64,000 bases of DNA from Vreelandella maris (GCF_013371085.1 NZ_JABWCV010000013.1:56178-120177), one strand, 5' to 3'; positions 9,004 to 18,270 are shown, counted from the stretch's first letter. Numbers and translations are program-made. The notes: generated by a model not told the origin, from the letters alone.

Positions 9004-10533
9004 TCAATCGCTTTCAGGCGAGCCTGAAGAAGGTGTTTTTCCCTTCATCCCACGACGCAGGAGAGGACCCACAATATAAGGCAAGATCAAGCCCAATCCA
9101 GCAAAGACCCAAAGGCCGATAGCCAGACCGCTATCCCAAAGAATCATCCAGTCGCCGTCGGAGATATCCATGGCGTGGCGCAGGTTCTTTTCCATCTCAG
9201 GCCCCAGCAACAAGCCAAGAATCACTGGCACCAGCGGAATCTCAAGCTTGCGCAGAACGTAACCGCCCACCCCAAAGGCCACCATGAAGTAGAGGTCAAA
9301 GATAGTGTTGCTGATCGAGTAGATACCCACGAAGGCAATCATCGTGACGATTGGCAGCAGGTACATGGGTGGTACGGACAGCAGTTTGACGAAGATGCCC
9401 ACCAACGGAATATTAAGGATCAGCAGTAAGAAGTTACCAATCAACAGCGCCGCGATCACGCCCCAGACGATGTCGGCATTCTGGGTGAACATCAACGGTC
9501 CTGGGGTGATATTCAACGAAATCAGCAGCGCTAGCAGCACCGCTGTCGTGCCGCTACCCGGCACACCCAGTGTCAACATAGGAACCAAAGCACCGCTGGA
9601 CGCGCCATTGTTACCAGCTTCAGGCGCCGCCACACCGCGCGGGTCGCCTTGCCCAAAATAGCCTTTCTTACCCAACACACGTTTTTCAAGGGTATAGCTG
9701 ATGAAGCTACCCAACGAAGCACCGGCACCCGGTAGCACGCCGGCAACAAACCCCAGCACCCCGCCACGGAAACTGGTGGGTAGAATGTCGCGGATATCCT
9801 TCCAGGAGAGCGAAAGTTTGTTGACCTTCATCTTCTCCTTACCACCGCCAGCACGCTCCTCAATGAAGAACAACAGCTCGGAAATGGCAAACAGACCGAC
9901 GATAGCAATAATGAAGTCGACACCTTCAAAGAGTTCAAGCACGCCGAAGGTGTAGCGCTGAACGCCGGTATTATCGATACCCACCGTAGCGATCATTAGA
10001 CCGATACAGGCGGCAACCACTGTTTTGATAGGGTTTTTGCCGGTGATGCCGCCTAAGGTAGCGAACGCCAGCAGGAAGAGCGCGAAATATTCTGCCGGAC
10101 CGAACGTCAGGGCGAAATTAGCCAGCAGTGGCGCCAGCAGAATCAAACCAATAGTGGCGATTAGACTACCAATAAAGGAGGCGACGGCAGAGATTGCCAG
10201 TGCCTCGGAAGCCTTGCCTTTCTGGGCCATGGGATACCCGTCAAGACAGGTCATCATGGCCGGTTCATCGCCGGGAATATTCAACAGAATCGATGAAATA
10301 CGCCCACCGTACATGGCACCCGCATACACGGAGGTCAGCATAATCAGAGCGGTTTCTGGTGCGAGTCCCAAACTGAACGCCAGCGGAATCAGGATGGCCA
10401 CACCATTGGCTGGGCCTAATCCCGGCAAGGCGCCGATCAAGGTGCCTAGAAAAGCACCCAGCAAGGCGAACATTAGGTTATGGGGCTGCAGAGCAACGCC
10501 AAAACCATCCATCAAATAACCTAGAGTTTCCAT
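9004..10533 (-). CDS. tctA: Tripartite tricarboxylate transporter large permease TctA
   Basis: The large membrane subunit of a TTT-family secondary importer, 509 residues with about twelve hydrophobic segments. Near the N-terminus is the family block LGALPGLGPANGVAILIPLAF; a second repeat-like block is FVAGVLPGAGASLGSFISY. It uses an ion gradient to carry a carboxylate delivered by TctC. The substrate (citrate, other tri- or dicarboxylates, or aromatic acids) is not readable from the sequence. The ATG shares one base with the tctB stop (TAATG), and GGAG lies in the end of tctB. Confidence 0.95.
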   Translation of the reverse strand: METLGYLMDGFGVALQPHNLMFALLGAFLGTLIGALPGLGPANGVAILIPLAFSLGLAPETALIMLTSVYAGAMYGGRISSILLNIPGDEPAMMTCLDGYPMAQKGKASEALAISAVASFIGSLIATIGLILLAPLLANFALTFGPAEYFALFLLAFATLGGITGKNPIKTVVAACIGLMIATVGIDNTGVQRYTFGVLELFEGVDFIIAIVGLFAISELLFFIEERAGGGKEKMKVNKLSLSWKDIRDILPTSFRGGVLGFVAGVLPGAGASLGSFISYTLEKRVLGKKGYFGQGDPRGVAAPEAGNNGASSGALVPMLTLGVPGSGTTAVLLALLISLNITPGPLMFTQNADIVWGVIAALLIGNFLLLILNIPLVGIFVKLLSVPPMYLLPIVTMIAFVGIYSISNTIFDLYFMVAFGVGGYVLRKLEIPLVPVILGLLLGPEMEKNLRHAMDISDGDWMILWDSGLAIGLWVFAGLGLILPYIVGPLLRRGMKGKTPSSGSPESD

Positions 10534-10985
10534 TAGTTCATCTCCAGGAATGACAACAGACCCAGCGGCAAGGCGAGATCAAGTGCAAAACTGAACAGGA
10601 AGTACACTACCACTGCCGAGACTGCCCCAGTCATGTAAGCATTGGTCGGGCGAGCCCCCATTCGCCAGCAAAGCGTCCCCACCGCCAACGTGGTGCTAAT
10701 AATGAAGCCCAGCGGCTGAAGCAGCATGGCGTAAAAGATCAGCACCACCACGGCGATAATTAGCTCGACACCCGTACGGCTCCAAGGCCAGGCGTTGTCG
10801 GGATCAGGGCGTACAATCAGATAAAGGCTGGAAATTGCCAGCACCACGGCCAGCAACTTCGGAAAAGTGTCGGGGCCGACGGCTTCGGCCCCACCAAACG
10901 GTTCCGGGAACTGAGTCGCGGCCCAGCCGTACGCGACGGCCAGGACGATCATCAGGACCCCAAAGATGCGGTCGTTAAAGGTCAT
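10533..10985 (-). CDS. tctB: Tripartite tricarboxylate transporter small permease TctB
   Basis: The small four-helix membrane subunit of the TTT importer, 150 residues, the usual length. Sequence conservation in this family is low; the call rests on size, four hydrophobic segments, the motif YGWAATQFPEPFGGAEAVGPDTFP near the N-terminus and its position between tctC and tctA. Both neighbours overlap it by one base. Confidence 0.9.
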   Translation of the reverse strand: MTFNDRIFGVLMIVLAVAYGWAATQFPEPFGGAEAVGPDTFPKLLAVVLAISSLYLIVRPDPDNAWPWSRTGVELIIAVVVLIFYAMLLQPLGFIISTTLAVGTLCWRMGARPTNAYMTGAVSAVVVYFLFSFALDLALPLGLLSFLEMN

Positions 10986-11977
10986 TATTGAATTAGCCCA
11001 ATATCTTTAGAAAGCTGCTCAATGTCATTGATCTGGTTAAGTACGAATTCTTCAAACTCACCAGCGGTCATGTGGAAAGGCATCAAACCGTTCTGTGTCA
11101 TGACACTCTGCCACTCTTCACTTTCATAAATAGTGTCCATGGCATCGGTCCAATACGCTTGCGCTTCTTCGGAGACATCCGCAGGCATATAAAAGCCGCG
11201 CCAGTTGGGGCCAATGGCGTCGATGCCTTGCTCACGAGCGGTGGGGATGTCAGCCAAGTCGCCAGGCAGACGCTCTTCAGAGAGGACCGCCAGGACGCGC
11301 AAGTCGCCGGATTCCATAAACCCTTGGGCTTCGGTGATATCACCGGTAAAGGCGTCCACGTGGCCACCGATCACTTGGGTTAATGCTTCGCCACCATTGT
11401 TGTACGACAGGTAGGCGATACGCGGAAGGTTCTCGACATCGGCTGCCTGAGCAGCGATCAGCACTTTGAGATGATCCCAACCGCCTTTAGCGCTACCGCC
11501 AGCGAATTTGACGCTGCGCGGGTCTTCCTTGAGCGAGTCCATCAGTTCATTGAGGTCATCGATCTCGGAATCAGCGGCCACGGCGATAATTCCGTAATCC
11601 GCCCCTAGCGCTCCGATCCAATTGACCTGATCGGCAGTCAACCCTGGGAATTGCCCTTGGGCCAGACGAGTGGTCGTGGCGGTAGACGCGGCAACCAGCA
11701 GGTGGTCGTCGCCAGCGCGCTTGCTGACGGTATGAGCAAACGCCACACCGCCACCAGCGCCAGCCATGTTGATGGTTTGTACATTCGCCGGAACTAGATC
11801 AAGTTCCTGCATGACATTCCCTACGCTACGGCAAGTAAAGTCCCAACCGCCGCCTGGGTCAGAGGGCGCAATACACTCTACCTTTCCTTCTGGCTCGAAG
11901 GCTGAAGCGGTACTGGAAAAGGTGGTAACAGCCGCTAGCGGAAGGCTCAGCAGAGTTAGGAGTTTAAAACGAGTCAT
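10985..11977 (-). CDS. tctC: Tripartite tricarboxylate transporter substrate-binding protein TctC
   Basis: Periplasmic binding protein of the TctC/Bug family, about 330 residues. A signal peptide ends near STASA. Family motifs include CIAPSDPGGGWDFTCR near the mature N-terminus and FAGGSAKGGWDHL in the middle. I chose ATG at 11977 because GGAG lies 6 bases upstream; a GTG four codons earlier would overlap that site. It is first in the tctCBA operon. The 200-base leader up to the response-regulator gene contains candidate control elements. Confidence 0.93.
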   Translation of the reverse strand: MTRFKLLTLLSLPLAAVTTFSSTASAFEPEGKVECIAPSDPGGGWDFTCRSVGNVMQELDLVPANVQTINMAGAGGGVAFAHTVSKRAGDDHLLVAASTATTTRLAQGQFPGLTADQVNWIGALGADYGIIAVAADSEIDDLNELMDSLKEDPRSVKFAGGSAKGGWDHLKVLIAAQAADVENLPRIAYLSYNNGGEALTQVIGGHVDAFTGDITEAQGFMESGDLRVLAVLSEERLPGDLADIPTAREQGIDAIGPNWRGFYMPADVSEEAQAYWTDAMDTIYESEEWQSVMTQNGLMPFHMTAGEFEEFVLNQINDIEQLSKDIGLIQ

Positions 11978-12133
11978 GGCGTTCTCCACGTATCAGTGTT
12001 GTTGTGTGGGTGCGGTTGTATTGATGTTGTTGTGTGAGGCGTCTTATTGTGAGACTGCACGCCGCGAACGTTAGAAGACCACTGCCCTGACCGACAAGCT
12101 TGTGCGCATAAAAGACAAAAAGTTCTTTATGGG

Positions 12134-12151
12134 CATTTTGTTCATTTTGTT
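12134..12151. promoter_or_regulatory. Tandem 9-bp repeat in tctC leader, possible response-regulator site
   Basis: Two exact adjacent copies of CATTTTGTT (12134-12142 and 12143-12151) lie between the regulator gene and tctC, next to an imperfect palindrome around 12107-12131. CitB-family regulators bind AT-rich repeated sites, so this is a candidate operator for the adjacent system. Inference only. Confidence 0.35.
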
Positions 12152-12177
12152 CACGCCTGTTTACTTGCAGTACGTAC

Positions 12178-12921
12178 TTAGAGAGCATCTAGCCATTTGT
12201 GTGCCGTTGCTAACAATCGGTAGCGTCGCTCGGGCCTCCCTACATCACCATAGCCCAGCTCGGCACTCACCGCCTGCTCGGCGACCAGGAACTCTAGATA
12301 ACGCCGCGCGGTCGAGCGGCTGGCGCCCATGATGCGTGCCATCTGCATGGCAGTAAGCGAGTCAGGGGCGCCAGCCAGTGAATCGATCACCCGGCGCAGC
12401 GTCAGCCGATCAATCCCTTTGGGCAGGGCTTGAGACAAGGTTTGAGTTTTAGCACGCGGCGTTTCGCCGGGCTTCAAGCGCGCCAGTACGTGATCCAATT
12501 CGTCCTGGCTCATCTCGACTCGATTGGCCAACGCCTCTCTCTCGCGACGAAAGCGGGTCAGCATCTGGGTCATCCGCGCGGCCTCAATGGGCTTGATAAG
12601 ATAGTCAAACACCCCACCGCGCAGCGCTTCGCTGATGGTTTCCACTTCCCGGGCGGCGGTAACCATCACGATATCCACATGCACATGGTCGCGGCGAATC
12701 GCCCATAGCAGCTCTAAACCCTCAACGTCGGGAAGAAAGGCATCCAATAAAATTAGCTGGATGCTGGCAGCATGCTCCGCCATGAGCGCTTTAGCTTCGC
12801 TGCCATTACGTGCCATACCCACTACATAAAAACCGTCGCTCTGTTCTATAAAGGCCCTGTGGATATCAGCAATGCGAAAATCGTCTTCAACGACCAAAAT
12901 GCCGTACTGCCCATCAGACAT
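12178..12921 (-). CDS. CitB/DpiA-family response regulator
   Basis: A cytosolic DNA-binding response regulator of about 247 residues. The receiver domain starts with YGILVVEDDFRIADIH and has the phospho-acceptor region LILLDAFLPD and the KPIEAARM lysine. The C-terminus (about 165-247) is a CitT-type helix-turn-helix with LTAMQMARIMGASRSTARRYLEFL. Start: AGGGGG sits 7 bases before ATG 12921. The frame stays open upstream through a 12-bp repeat array to 13032 inside the kinase gene, but those codons make only a Thr/Val-rich repeat and are unlikely to be translated. The partner is the kinase gene upstream, and the target is probably tctCBA. Confidence 0.9.
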   Translation of the reverse strand: MSDGQYGILVVEDDFRIADIHRAFIEQSDGFYVVGMARNGSEAKALMAEHAASIQLILLDAFLPDVEGLELLWAIRRDHVHVDIVMVTAAREVETISEALRGGVFDYLIKPIEAARMTQMLTRFRREREALANRVEMSQDELDHVLARLKPGETPRAKTQTLSQALPKGIDRLTLRRVIDSLAGAPDSLTAMQMARIMGASRSTARRYLEFLVAEQAVSAELGYGDVGRPERRYRLLATAHKWLDAL

Positions 12922-12949
12922 TACTTTCCCCCTAGCCGTTGTGGTCACT

Positions 12950-13021
12950 GTTTTTGAAATTGTTGTTGAGACTGTTCTTGAGACTGTTCTTGAGACTGTT
13001 GTTAAAACTGTTGTTGATACT
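12950..13021. repeat. 12-bp tandem repeat array, six units
   Basis: Six adjacent 12-bp units in plus-strand reading: 12950-12961, 12962-12973, 12974-12985, 12986-12997, 12998-13009 and 13010-13021. The core is G-T-T-(G/C)-T-T-G-A-G-A-C-T; units 3 and 4 are identical. The array contains the kinase stop codon (13002-13004) and runs into the leader of the response-regulator gene. A change in unit number keeps the frame. Confidence 0.9.
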
Positions 13022-14687
13022 GCTGCGCGCACAGCGAACGGTCGAGCACTGCAATAAAGCAGGCGCCACCCAACTCACTCTCTTCCAGCGTCACCGCGCC
13101 GCCGTACTGGCGGCAGAGCCTGGCCACCAGCGCTAGGCCAATGCCCTGGTGCTTGCCAGTTTTGGTCGAGAAACCCTCCTGGAAAATCGACTCAGCAAAT
13201 TGAGCGGGCACCCCCGGCCCGTTATCTTCGACTTCAATTAGCAGCTGTTCGCCCAAATCGGTAAAAAACAATCGCACTTTGGGCTCTTCACTCGGCCCAT
13301 TCAGCGCTGCGTGACAGGCGTTGTCCAGCAGGTTACCCACCACGCTCATCATCACCTCTTGACCGGTGGGCGTTAGTGGGCAAGAGAGCGAGCTTTGCTC
13401 ATCGATTTCCAGCGCCACGCCGAGCTCCCGCGCGCGGGTTAGTTTACCCAGTAGCGTGCCGCTAAGCACGGCGTCAGCCACGTTGCGCATTAAAAAGCTC
13501 ATCTGCGCCTGGGCGCGCTCGGTTTCCTGATGGATCAGCGCCAGGGCTTCCTCGATGCGTTGTAACTGCAGTAATCCGGAGATGGTGTAAAGCTTGTTGG
13601 AAAACTCGTGGGCCTGGGCGCGCAGCATATCCACGTCACGACTGGCCTGGGTTAGCGCTTGGGAGAGATCGACTATCTCACGACGGCTACGGAAGGTGGC
13701 CACCGCCCCTTCAATCTCTCCTTCGTACAGAATCGGCACCCGGTTGACGACAACAGGATGATCACCCAGCCACATTTCCTGATCGAATTCCTGCTCACCG
13801 CGACGGAGCACCTCCTGCAGCCTCGAATTGGGCACCACCTCACGAATGGGTTGCCCCAGCAGCACATGCTCGTCATCCAAGTTAAGAAAACGCCGCGCCT
13901 GCTGGTTGACCAGCGTGATATGCCCTTCTCGGTTAACCGCCAGGATGCCTTCGTGGATCGACTGCAAAATGGCCTCTTTTTCCATCGCCAGCCGCGCAAT
14001 CTCGTAGGGCTCCAGGCCTAAAATGACCTTTTTAAGGTGCTGCGATAGCCAATAGGCACCGGCAAAGCCCAGGCAGATCATCAGCGCCACCAATATCCAG
14101 CCAAAGCTGTTATAGCGCGCCACGTCCATCTCGACGCGATCCATCATAAAGCCGACGGAAACCAGGCCAATAATATTGCCCTCTTCATCCCAGATAGGCG
14201 CTTTGCCACGCATGGCGGTGCCCAGTGAACCGGTAGCCTCGGAGACATAGAACTGACCATGGATCAGCGCCTGATCGTTATCTCCGCCCACCATCCGTTG
14301 TCCTATTCTTTCCGGCACGGGGTGGGAGTAGCGGATGCTCTGGGCGTTGCCTACCACGACATAGCGCGCCCCTGTTTCTTGGCGTACCCGTTCTGCCAGC
14401 GGCTGGATAATAAACGCGGGATTAGGGATATCAAATGCGTTGATAATTTGCGGCATCGACGCCACCGTTTTGGCCACCGCCAGCGCCCGTTCGCCCATCT
14501 GCTGGCTAATGATTTCCGCCTTGCGGAGATTGAGATACGTGCCCTGTGCCAGTAGCATGCCCGCCAGCAATAGCCCCACCAGCAGCATTACCTGCAGGCG
14601 AAAGCTGCGTTTGTACCAACTGCGCCTAGCGCGGGTACGGCGCCAGCGCTGCAGCTCGGCTAGTGTTCGGGGGCGAGTAGCACTCAT
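13002..14687 (-). CDS. CitA/DpiB-family sensor histidine kinase
   Basis: A membrane sensor kinase with two transmembrane segments bracketing a periplasmic sensory domain of the carboxylate-sensing CitA/DcuS kind (about 50-190), then a PAS domain (about 215-320) and the kinase core. The phospho-acceptor region is RAQAHEFSNKLYTISGLLQL, typical of this family, followed by an N-box (LLDNACHAAL) and the ATP-lid glycines (DNGPGVP, GIGLALV). It probably senses the carboxylate imported by TctCBA. ATG 14687 was chosen because the protein then begins MSATRPR; no strong ribosome site is visible and a start at 14717 is possible. The last codons lie inside a 12-bp repeat array. Confidence 0.9.
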   Translation of the reverse strand: MSATRPRTLAELQRWRRTRARRSWYKRSFRLQVMLLVGLLLAGMLLAQGTYLNLRKAEIISQQMGERALAVAKTVASMPQIINAFDIPNPAFIIQPLAERVRQETGARYVVVGNAQSIRYSHPVPERIGQRMVGGDNDQALIHGQFYVSEATGSLGTAMRGKAPIWDEEGNIIGLVSVGFMMDRVEMDVARYNSFGWILVALMICLGFAGAYWLSQHLKKVILGLEPYEIARLAMEKEAILQSIHEGILAVNREGHITLVNQQARRFLNLDDEHVLLGQPIREVVPNSRLQEVLRRGEQEFDQEMWLGDHPVVVNRVPILYEGEIEGAVATFRSRREIVDLSQALTQASRDVDMLRAQAHEFSNKLYTISGLLQLQRIEEALALIHQETERAQAQMSFLMRNVADAVLSGTLLGKLTRARELGVALEIDEQSSLSCPLTPTGQEVMMSVVGNLLDNACHAALNGPSEEPKVRLFFTDLGEQLLIEVEDNGPGVPAQFAESIFQEGFSTKTGKHQGIGLALVARLCRQYGGAVTLEESELGGACFIAVLDRSLCAQQYQQQF

Positions 14688-14811
14688 AGATAGACTCGAA
14701 ATACATGACCGCACCATTATGGCACGCGCCAGCAGACGGCGTTAATCGCCGTCAACCTAGGCCTTCGTTCGCTGATATAATGCTCGATTGCCGAAACCAA
14801 GGAGGGATGTA

Positions 14812-15570
14812 GTGGCTATTGTTGCGAGAATTGTTCGATGGATGCTCTTGCTGGCCTGCTGGCCACTGTGGTTAACCGCCGCTTATGCTAACCCGTTTTA
14901 TGCCCCACCACCGCCCAAGGAAGATGCACCCGTATTCAGTGGCGATGCAGAGCTTGGTTTTACCCACCTTTCAGGCAATACCAATAGTCAAACCCTGATC
15001 GGCAAAACGCGGCTGACGTGGCTGACTGGTAAGTTTACTTACTCCTTGCGTGGTGAAGTGCGCAATGTGAGTAAGGATAACGAAACCAGCGCCGAGCAGT
15101 ACCTGGTCGCAGGACGCGAACGCTATGAACTGGATGGCCCCCACTACCTGTTTGGGTTTGCCCGCTGGGAGAAGGATCGCTTTGCCGGTTACGACCAGCA
15201 GTTGTCAGCGATTGGCGGTTATGGGCGCCAGATTCTTGAGAATGACACCCATACGTTGTCGCTGGAAGCGGGCCCTGGCTATCGTCATGATCGACTGCGC
15301 GATTACGACGATGAGCGCTTGATGGTGACCTACACCGCGCTGGATTACCGCTGGGAATTTTCTGACTACGCCGATATCGAACAGGAAATGTCCCTTGAGT
15401 ATACCGACCAGAACACGACGTCCCGCTCGCTAACGGCGCTCACCGCTAGGCTAAATTCAAAGCTGTCGCTGCGCCTATCCCACGAAATCAAGCACAACTC
15501 GCAGCCGCCCGACGACACCAGCGAACGCACGGACAGCACCACCAGTGCGTCGCTGCTTTATCGTTGGTGA
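14812..15570 (+). CDS. DUF481 (YdiY-type) outer-membrane beta-barrel protein
   Basis: Exported protein of about 252 residues. It has a signal peptide ending near LTAAYAN, then FSGDAELGFTHLSGNTNSQT and alternating polar/aromatic strands, ending in LLYRW with a terminal aromatic residue typical of outer-membrane barrels. The family (PF04338) includes the putative salt-induced protein YdiY; the function is unknown. I chose GTG 14812 because AAGGAGG lies 6 bases upstream. It is divergent from the kinase gene. Confidence 0.85.
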   Translation: MAIVARIVRWMLLLACWPLWLTAAYANPFYAPPPPKEDAPVFSGDAELGFTHLSGNTNSQTLIGKTRLTWLTGKFTYSLRGEVRNVSKDNETSAEQYLVAGRERYELDGPHYLFGFARWEKDRFAGYDQQLSAIGGYGRQILENDTHTLSLEAGPGYRHDRLRDYDDERLMVTYTALDYRWEFSDYADIEQEMSLEYTDQNTTSRSLTALTARLNSKLSLRLSHEIKHNSQPPDDTSERTDSTTSASLLYRW

Positions 15571-15641
15571 GCTTGGCACTGCATGCCACCGCGCCAACAG
15601 TGTGCATTTGCACTCTTAAAACGCACCAAGATAAAACATAT

Positions 15642-15670
15642 TAGACGTTGGTCTATATTGGCGGTATACT
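15642..15670 (+). promoter_or_regulatory. Possible promoter with overlapping small palindrome
   Basis: A -10-like TATACT at 15665-15670 lies 18 bases after TTAGAC (15641-15646). TAGAC-GTTG-GTCTA (15642-15655), a 5-bp inverted repeat, overlaps the putative -35 and could be an operator. A strong terminator follows only 20 bases later, so any transcript would be attenuated before the BCCT gene. Confidence 0.3.
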
Positions 15671-15690
15671 GTGCTCAGTTTCCTGTCCTC

Positions 15691-15719
15691 GCGCCATTCA
15701 TTGAATGGCGCTTTTTTTT
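15691..15719 (+). terminator. Rho-independent terminator before the BCCT gene
   Basis: Inverted repeat 15691-15700 with 15702-15711 (practical stem 8 bp, loop 5) followed by eight T. It lies 120 bases after the DUF481 stop and 98 bases before the BCCT start, so it either ends the DUF481 transcript or acts as an attenuator of the carrier gene. Confidence 0.85.
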
Positions 15720-15816
15720 ATCCGTAATTTCTCTGTGTTCGTGCATGACATGCTTAACGACGCACTTTGATAGGCTAGATTTCCGCTCCTTCCTGCTCCC
15801 CATAAGGTAATTTGAT

Positions 15817-17370
15817 ATGACCCAACCAAGCCCCAACGCTGAGGGCTCTCAACGGTTTTCGCTTGGCGATCCCATTGTGCTGATTTTGAGTATCGGCTTT
15901 ATTGTCGCTTTTCTGGCGCTGTCGTTTTACGACGTAGCGCTGGTGGCGGATAGCATCAGCGCAGGCTTCGCATGGACGGCATTAGTTTTAGGCAGCTACT
16001 TCCAGCTACTTCTTTTGATGACGTTCTTTATTGCCATCGGTTTAGCCATGACGCCAGCTGCAAAAGCGAAAATCGGCAATTTAGATGCACCAGAAATGAG
16101 CACGTTTAAATGGCTCTCGATCATTTTGTGCACGCTGTTGGCGGGTGGTGGCGTATTTTTTGCCGCCGGTGAGCCGATTTATCACTTTGTAGTAACGCCT
16201 CCCGCCTTTGATAGCGAAGCGGGCACTGCCGAAGCTGTTTCTGGTGCGCTAGGCCAATCCTTTATGCACTGGGGTTTTATGGCCTGGGCGGTACTGGGGT
16301 CATTAACCGCAGTGGTTCTCGCGCATGCGCACTACGTAAAAGGCCAGCCGCTGCAACCACGTACGCTGCTCTACCCGATACTCGGTGAGCGCTTAATGCG
16401 TGGCCCACTGGGCGGTTTAGTCGACGCCTGCTGTGTGATTGCGTTGGTGGCGGGCACGGTGGGGCCCATTGGCTTTCTGGCCACTCAGGTTAGTTTTGGT
16501 CTTCATGAGCTGTTTGGCCTGCCGGAAGGCTATACCGGCCAACTGATTATTCTGGGCATACTTGCCAGCATCTACGTGCTCTCCTCCATGAGCGGCGTAC
16601 ACAAAGGCATTCAAATACTCAGCCGGTTTAACGTGCTGCTGGCGTTAGGTATTGGGGCAGTGATTATTGTCTTTGGCCCAACGCTGTTCCTGGTCAATAG
16701 CTACGTTTCCGGTATGGGCGCTTATGTCAGCGAATTCTTTACCATGGCGACCATGACCGCTGAGACGGCACCAGCGTGGTGGATGCAGTGGTGGACGGTG
16801 TTTTTCTTTGCCTGGTTTATCGGCTACGCACCGGTGATGGCCATTTTTGTGGCGCGAATTTCCCGCGGTCGCAGCATTCGCGAAATGATTGTGGCGGTGG
16901 CGGTTCTCGCCCCTATCGCTACTACCGTTTGGTTTACCCTGCTCGGCGGCTCGGGTATCTATTACCAGCTCACTGGCGTGATTGATTTAACCGAAGCACT
17001 TAATAACTTCCAGTTTGATGTCGCGACGCTGACCGTCGCCCAGGCGCTGCCCGGCGGCACCTGGATGGCACTGGCAATTTTAGTGCTGACGACGATTTTC
17101 GTCGCCACCACCGGCGACTCAATGAGCTATGCCATTGCCGTGGTCGGTGCGGGTCATGACAACCCCAGCCCGGTAATGCGAGCCTTCTGGGGCATCGCCA
17201 TGGCGCTCATGGCAGCGGTGCTGCTGTATATGGGTGCCGGTCAGATTGGCGCATTGCAGCAGTTTATCGTCATCACCGCCATTCCGGTGTCGTTGATACT
17301 GCTGCCATCGCTCTGGAATGGCCCTCAGGCGGCCTACGCCATGGCCCGCGAACAGGGCATTATTGAATAG
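15817..17370 (+). CDS. BCCT-family (betaine/carnitine/choline-type) transporter
   Basis: Inner-membrane secondary carrier of 517 residues with about twelve transmembrane segments. The tryptophan-rich family signature is visible as WWMQWWTVFFFAWFIGYAPVMAIFVARISRGRS (given here only as the marker region, residues about 320-353). Another marker is TTGDSMSYAIAVV near 430. BCCT carriers take up quaternary-ammonium or sulfonium osmolytes, often with Na+. There are no long cytosolic tails, so no clear osmosensor. A terminator precedes the gene. Substrate not assignable. Confidence 0.92.
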   Translation: MTQPSPNAEGSQRFSLGDPIVLILSIGFIVAFLALSFYDVALVADSISAGFAWTALVLGSYFQLLLLMTFFIAIGLAMTPAAKAKIGNLDAPEMSTFKWLSIILCTLLAGGGVFFAAGEPIYHFVVTPPAFDSEAGTAEAVSGALGQSFMHWGFMAWAVLGSLTAVVLAHAHYVKGQPLQPRTLLYPILGERLMRGPLGGLVDACCVIALVAGTVGPIGFLATQVSFGLHELFGLPEGYTGQLIILGILASIYVLSSMSGVHKGIQILSRFNVLLALGIGAVIIVFGPTLFLVNSYVSGMGAYVSEFFTMATMTAETAPAWWMQWWTVFFFAWFIGYAPVMAIFVARISRGRSIREMIVAVAVLAPIATTVWFTLLGGSGIYYQLTGVIDLTEALNNFQFDVATLTVAQALPGGTWMALAILVLTTIFVATTGDSMSYAIAVVGAGHDNPSPVMRAFWGIAMALMAAVLLYMGAGQIGALQQFIVITAIPVSLILLPSLWNGPQAAYAMAREQGIIE

Positions 17371-17395
17371 GTAAGCCGCTCTGGCCCTGGCTACT

Positions 17396-18217
17396 TTATA
17401 ACCCTTCCAGTAGGCGCAAAATCATCTGCGGCTGCTGGTTGGCCTGGGCCAACATAGCGATACCTGCTTGCTGAAGGATCTGTGCGCGAATCAGGTTTGA
17501 GACTTCCTGGGCGTAATCGGCACCCTGGATGCGCGAGCGGGCGGAGGAAGTATTAACAATGCTGTTATTGAGGCCGTCAATAACGCTCTCGAATCGATTC
17601 TGTACGGCGCCCATATAGCTGCGTTGGCGATCTAGCCGCTTAATCGCCTCATCCACCCTATCAATAGGTTTTTCCGTCCCATTGCCATCATCCAGTACGC
17701 TTAAGCCTTCCAGCGCCAACCCCTGCAAGTCCATACCTTCAAAACGCACCGCGATGCTATCGCCAGCGTTCGCGCCAACCTGAATGTTTAATGATTTAGT
17801 CTCATTAACCAGTCCAATGCCATTGAAGTTACTATGCTCGGCGATGCGGTCAATCTCTTCCAAGCGCTGGTCAATCTCGTCCTGAATCGAGACAAGATCA
17901 TCAGACGAGTTGGTGCCGTTGGCCGCTTGTACGCTTAGTTCGCGAATGCGCTGCAGGTTATCGTTAATCTGATTGAGCGTGCCTTCCGCCGTTTGCACCA
18001 TGGAGATGCCGTCATTGGTATTGCGAATTGCCTGAGTCATACCGTTGATTTGCGCCGTCATGCGGTTGGCAATCGCCTGTCCCGCCGGGTCATCTTTAGC
18101 ACTATTGATACGCAGCCCGGATGAGAGGCGCTGCATAGCGGTCTGCATGGCTTGCTGACTGCCGCGCAGGTTATTTTGCACGGTAAGCGACATCAGGTTG
18201 GTATTAAGGCTGAGCAA
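17396..18217 (-). CDS. Short flagellin lacking D2/D3 domains
   Basis: Flagellin of 273 residues. The conserved N-terminal part (about 1-140, with RLSSGLRINSAKDDPAGQAI and ELSVQAANGTNS) and C-terminal part (about 190-273, with RSRIQGADYAQEVSNLIRAQ) are both present, joined by a very short middle, so the surface-exposed D2/D3 region is essentially absent. It starts at TTG 18217 with GGAGG 6 bases upstream. It stands alone with no other flagellar gene in the window, and has its own sigma-28-like promoter. It could be a minor filament protein or an extra fliC copy. Confidence 0.9.
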   Translation of the reverse strand: MLSLNTNLMSLTVQNNLRGSQQAMQTAMQRLSSGLRINSAKDDPAGQAIANRMTAQINGMTQAIRNTNDGISMVQTAEGTLNQINDNLQRIRELSVQAANGTNSSDDLVSIQDEIDQRLEEIDRIAEHSNFNGIGLVNETKSLNIQVGANAGDSIAVRFEGMDLQGLALEGLSVLDDGNGTEKPIDRVDEAIKRLDRQRSYMGAVQNRFESVIDGLNNSIVNTSSARSRIQGADYAQEVSNLIRAQILQQAGIAMLAQANQQPQMILRLLEGL

Positions 18218-18270
18218 CGCACGCCTCCGGAGGAAGTTAACCGACCCAGGCGCTGGCGGCTATAACGTTA

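Noticed and set aside
12922..13032. N-terminal extension of the response regulator encoded by the 12-bp array
   Set aside because: A strong AGGGGG site before ATG 12921 and the family start (YGILVVEDD) favour the short form.
15583..15810. 75-codon open frame between DUF481 and BCCT
   Set aside because: It runs through the promoter-like palindrome and a strong terminator and has no ribosome site or recognisable protein.
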